This document shows, one piece after another, positions 6,801 through 7,008 of a stretch of 7,008 bases of DNA. Source of the stretch: Pseudomonadota bacterium. Lineage in GTDB: Bacteria; Pseudomonadota; Alphaproteobacteria; Caulobacterales; Caulobacteraceae. The position numbers were made by a program, and so were the translations under genes. The stretch is taken from the NCBI GenBank assembly GCA_023445705.1, contig JAEXKM010000301.1, forward strand, positions 1-7,008, read 5' to 3'. Positions within the stretch are counted from its first letter, which is position 1, and each line of letters starts with the position of its first letter. The notes beneath the pieces are model-generated. The model saw only the letters and a program-made list of their open reading frames with translations, did not search any database and was not told where the DNA came from.

Positions 6801-7008
6801 CGGACTGCGACGGCAGGGTCGAGGACTTGCAGGTGTGGTCGTCGCCGGCCACGGCGAGCACTCCGCCCTTGGCCCAGGTCCCCGCGAAGTTGGCGTGCTT
6901 GAAGGCGTCGCCCGTGCGGTCGACGCCCGGGGCCTTGCCGTACCACATGCCGGTGACCCCGTCGTACTTCGCGCCGGGGAAGAGGTTGGCCTGCTGGCTG
7001 CCCCAGAC
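3862..7008 (-). CDS. indolepyruvate ferredoxin oxidoreductase family protein (single-chain fusion), N-terminus outside window
   Basis: The leftward frame ends with TGA at 3864-3862 and is open to the right edge, giving about 1048 residues. The family is usually about 1150-1190 long, so roughly 100 N-terminal residues are missing. Counting from the in-frame Met at 6948 (not the start, because WGSQQANLFPGAKYDGVTG before it is conserved family sequence), an N-terminal 2-oxoacid oxidoreductase domain runs to about 270. A thiamine diphosphate domain follows, with CSGCPHNSS (322-330), GIGCHYM (342-348) and GDG (386-388) with N415 as the metal-binding motif. Next come cysteines for iron-sulfur clusters (C524, C527, C530, C536, C557, C563, C568). 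The POR gamma-type domain begins with GIGGTGVTT (611-619), and a C-terminal region of unknown role ends the chain. The family decarboxylates arylpyruvates such as indolepyruvate with CoA, giving aryl-acetyl-CoA, CO2 and reduced ferredoxin, in aromatic amino acid breakdown. Cytoplasmic. Exact substrate is inferred; branched 2-oxo acids are an alternative. Confidence 0.95.
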   Translation of the reverse strand, partial: VWGSQQANLFPGAKYDGVTGMWYGKAPGVDRTGDAFKHANFAGTWAKGGVLAVAGDDHTCKSSTLPSQSEYAFQDFEMPVLSPADVQEVLDYGLMGIAMSRFSGLWVGLIALADTMDSGATIDVSLSRHRQVSPPNFHIPAGGLGIRLKDQPLEKERRLRNFKIPAALAFARANRIDRVMLAAARPRFGIVCQGQAYKDVIEAFAAMGLSQQEVSDLGVSIYKVGMPWPLEPTGIRSFAAGLETLMVVEHKRPLIETQARAALYDLPAHARPKIIGKVDEQGHALLSELGSLSVAEIALAIADRLPQGPHSERVNDYLARVSAASMAAVTLAAEQQRKPFFCSGCPHNSSTRLPEGSRALAGIGCHYMASFSDPQTDLNSHMGGEGLTWVGSAPFTEEPHVFVNLGDGTYNHSGSLAIRASVAANSHVTYKLLFNDAVAMTGGQAAESGFTPAQITRQLASEGVAKTVIVADDPSRYDGVTDLAPGVEVRPRTELIAVQEMLRDTPGTTVLLYDQVCATEKRRRRKRGKMEAATKRVFINPLVCEGCGDCSKKSNCVSVEPLNTEFGRKRKINQSTCNADYSCLEGFCPSFITIEGGENPQAKSLPALTADSTPLPSIEPLHGVRNIVFTGIGGTGVTTVASILAMAAHVDGRAASVVDMTGLAQKGGAVFSHVRIGETEETVIGGRVPAASAHVLIACDILSAAGADALALYAKDRTIAVGNEDFAPTADFVTDRDVRFDSTAMSRRIKAATKAYDECPAHHLAERNFGDAIYANMIMVGFAWQKGLIPISSRAVYRAIRLNGVEAEANLQAFELGRRVADDPSLAVAAEDKTPTPETMSLDELIAHRTKELTAYQNTAYARRYADRIAQVAAAEAPLGSQALTRAVAISLYKLMAYKDEYEVARLYTDGRFSAERNEAFKGGKAKVLLAPPLLAPKGPDGKPRKMEFGGWMLDLAFPALARMKGLRGTALDIFGRTEERKMERGLIAEYEAGLDKLLGKLDADHLPLAVEIAATPQDIRGFGHVKDASVKVAKAKEARLWKRWEDA

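Noticed and set aside
6946..6948. Met at 6948 as the start of the oxidoreductase
   Set aside because: The frame continues upstream to the window edge through WGSQQANLFPGAKYDG, which is conserved inside this family, so the true start lies beyond 7008.

Overview
The window is high-GC DNA, dense with genes whose codons mostly end in G or C. Its gene content (a single-chain indolepyruvate:ferredoxin oxidoreductase, an LhgO-like flavoenzyme, a small glutathione S-transferase and a NylB-like serine hydrolase) suits an alphaproteobacterium. Caulobacterales, such as Phenylobacterium or Caulobacter, is my best guess from the look of the proteins. The sequence alone does not prove this.

Layout: (1) Positions 1-649, minus strand: the N-terminal part of an FAD-dependent L-2-hydroxyglutarate oxidase-like enzyme that runs off the left edge. 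(2) Positions 650-760: a divergent intergenic region with a hairpin abutting the flavoenzyme start codon, a separate 7-bp inverted repeat, and a clear ribosome binding site for the rightward gene. (3) Positions 761-1951, plus: an exported serine hydrolase of the beta-lactamase / 6-aminohexanoate-dimer hydrolase type. (4) Positions 1960-2972, plus: a GNAT acetyltransferase that lacks its usual N-terminal part, followed by an alpha/beta-hydrolase-like protein with a one-base TGATG overlap. A 10-bp direct repeat begins exactly at the stop codon before this pair and again at the stop codon that ends it. (5) Positions 2973-3095: a 123-bp spacer in which I see no convincing regulatory element. (6) Positions 3096-3806, plus: a glutathione S-transferase. 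(7) Positions 3807-3861: a strong hairpin between convergent genes. (8) Positions 3862-7008, minus: a very long indolepyruvate ferredoxin oxidoreductase family protein, open at the right edge with about 1048 residues visible.

The genes do not form an obvious single pathway. The flavoenzyme and the indolepyruvate oxidoreductase both act on 2-oxo/2-hydroxy acid metabolism, but they belong to different transcription units. There are no RNA genes, CRISPR arrays, transposases or phage genes. No stretch longer than about 125 bp lacks a gene. I found no convincing undescribed system. The spot that most deserves a second look is the 1960-2972 GNAT/hydrolase pair, where a truncated gene, a shift in codon use and flanking short repeats suggest a past rearrangement.
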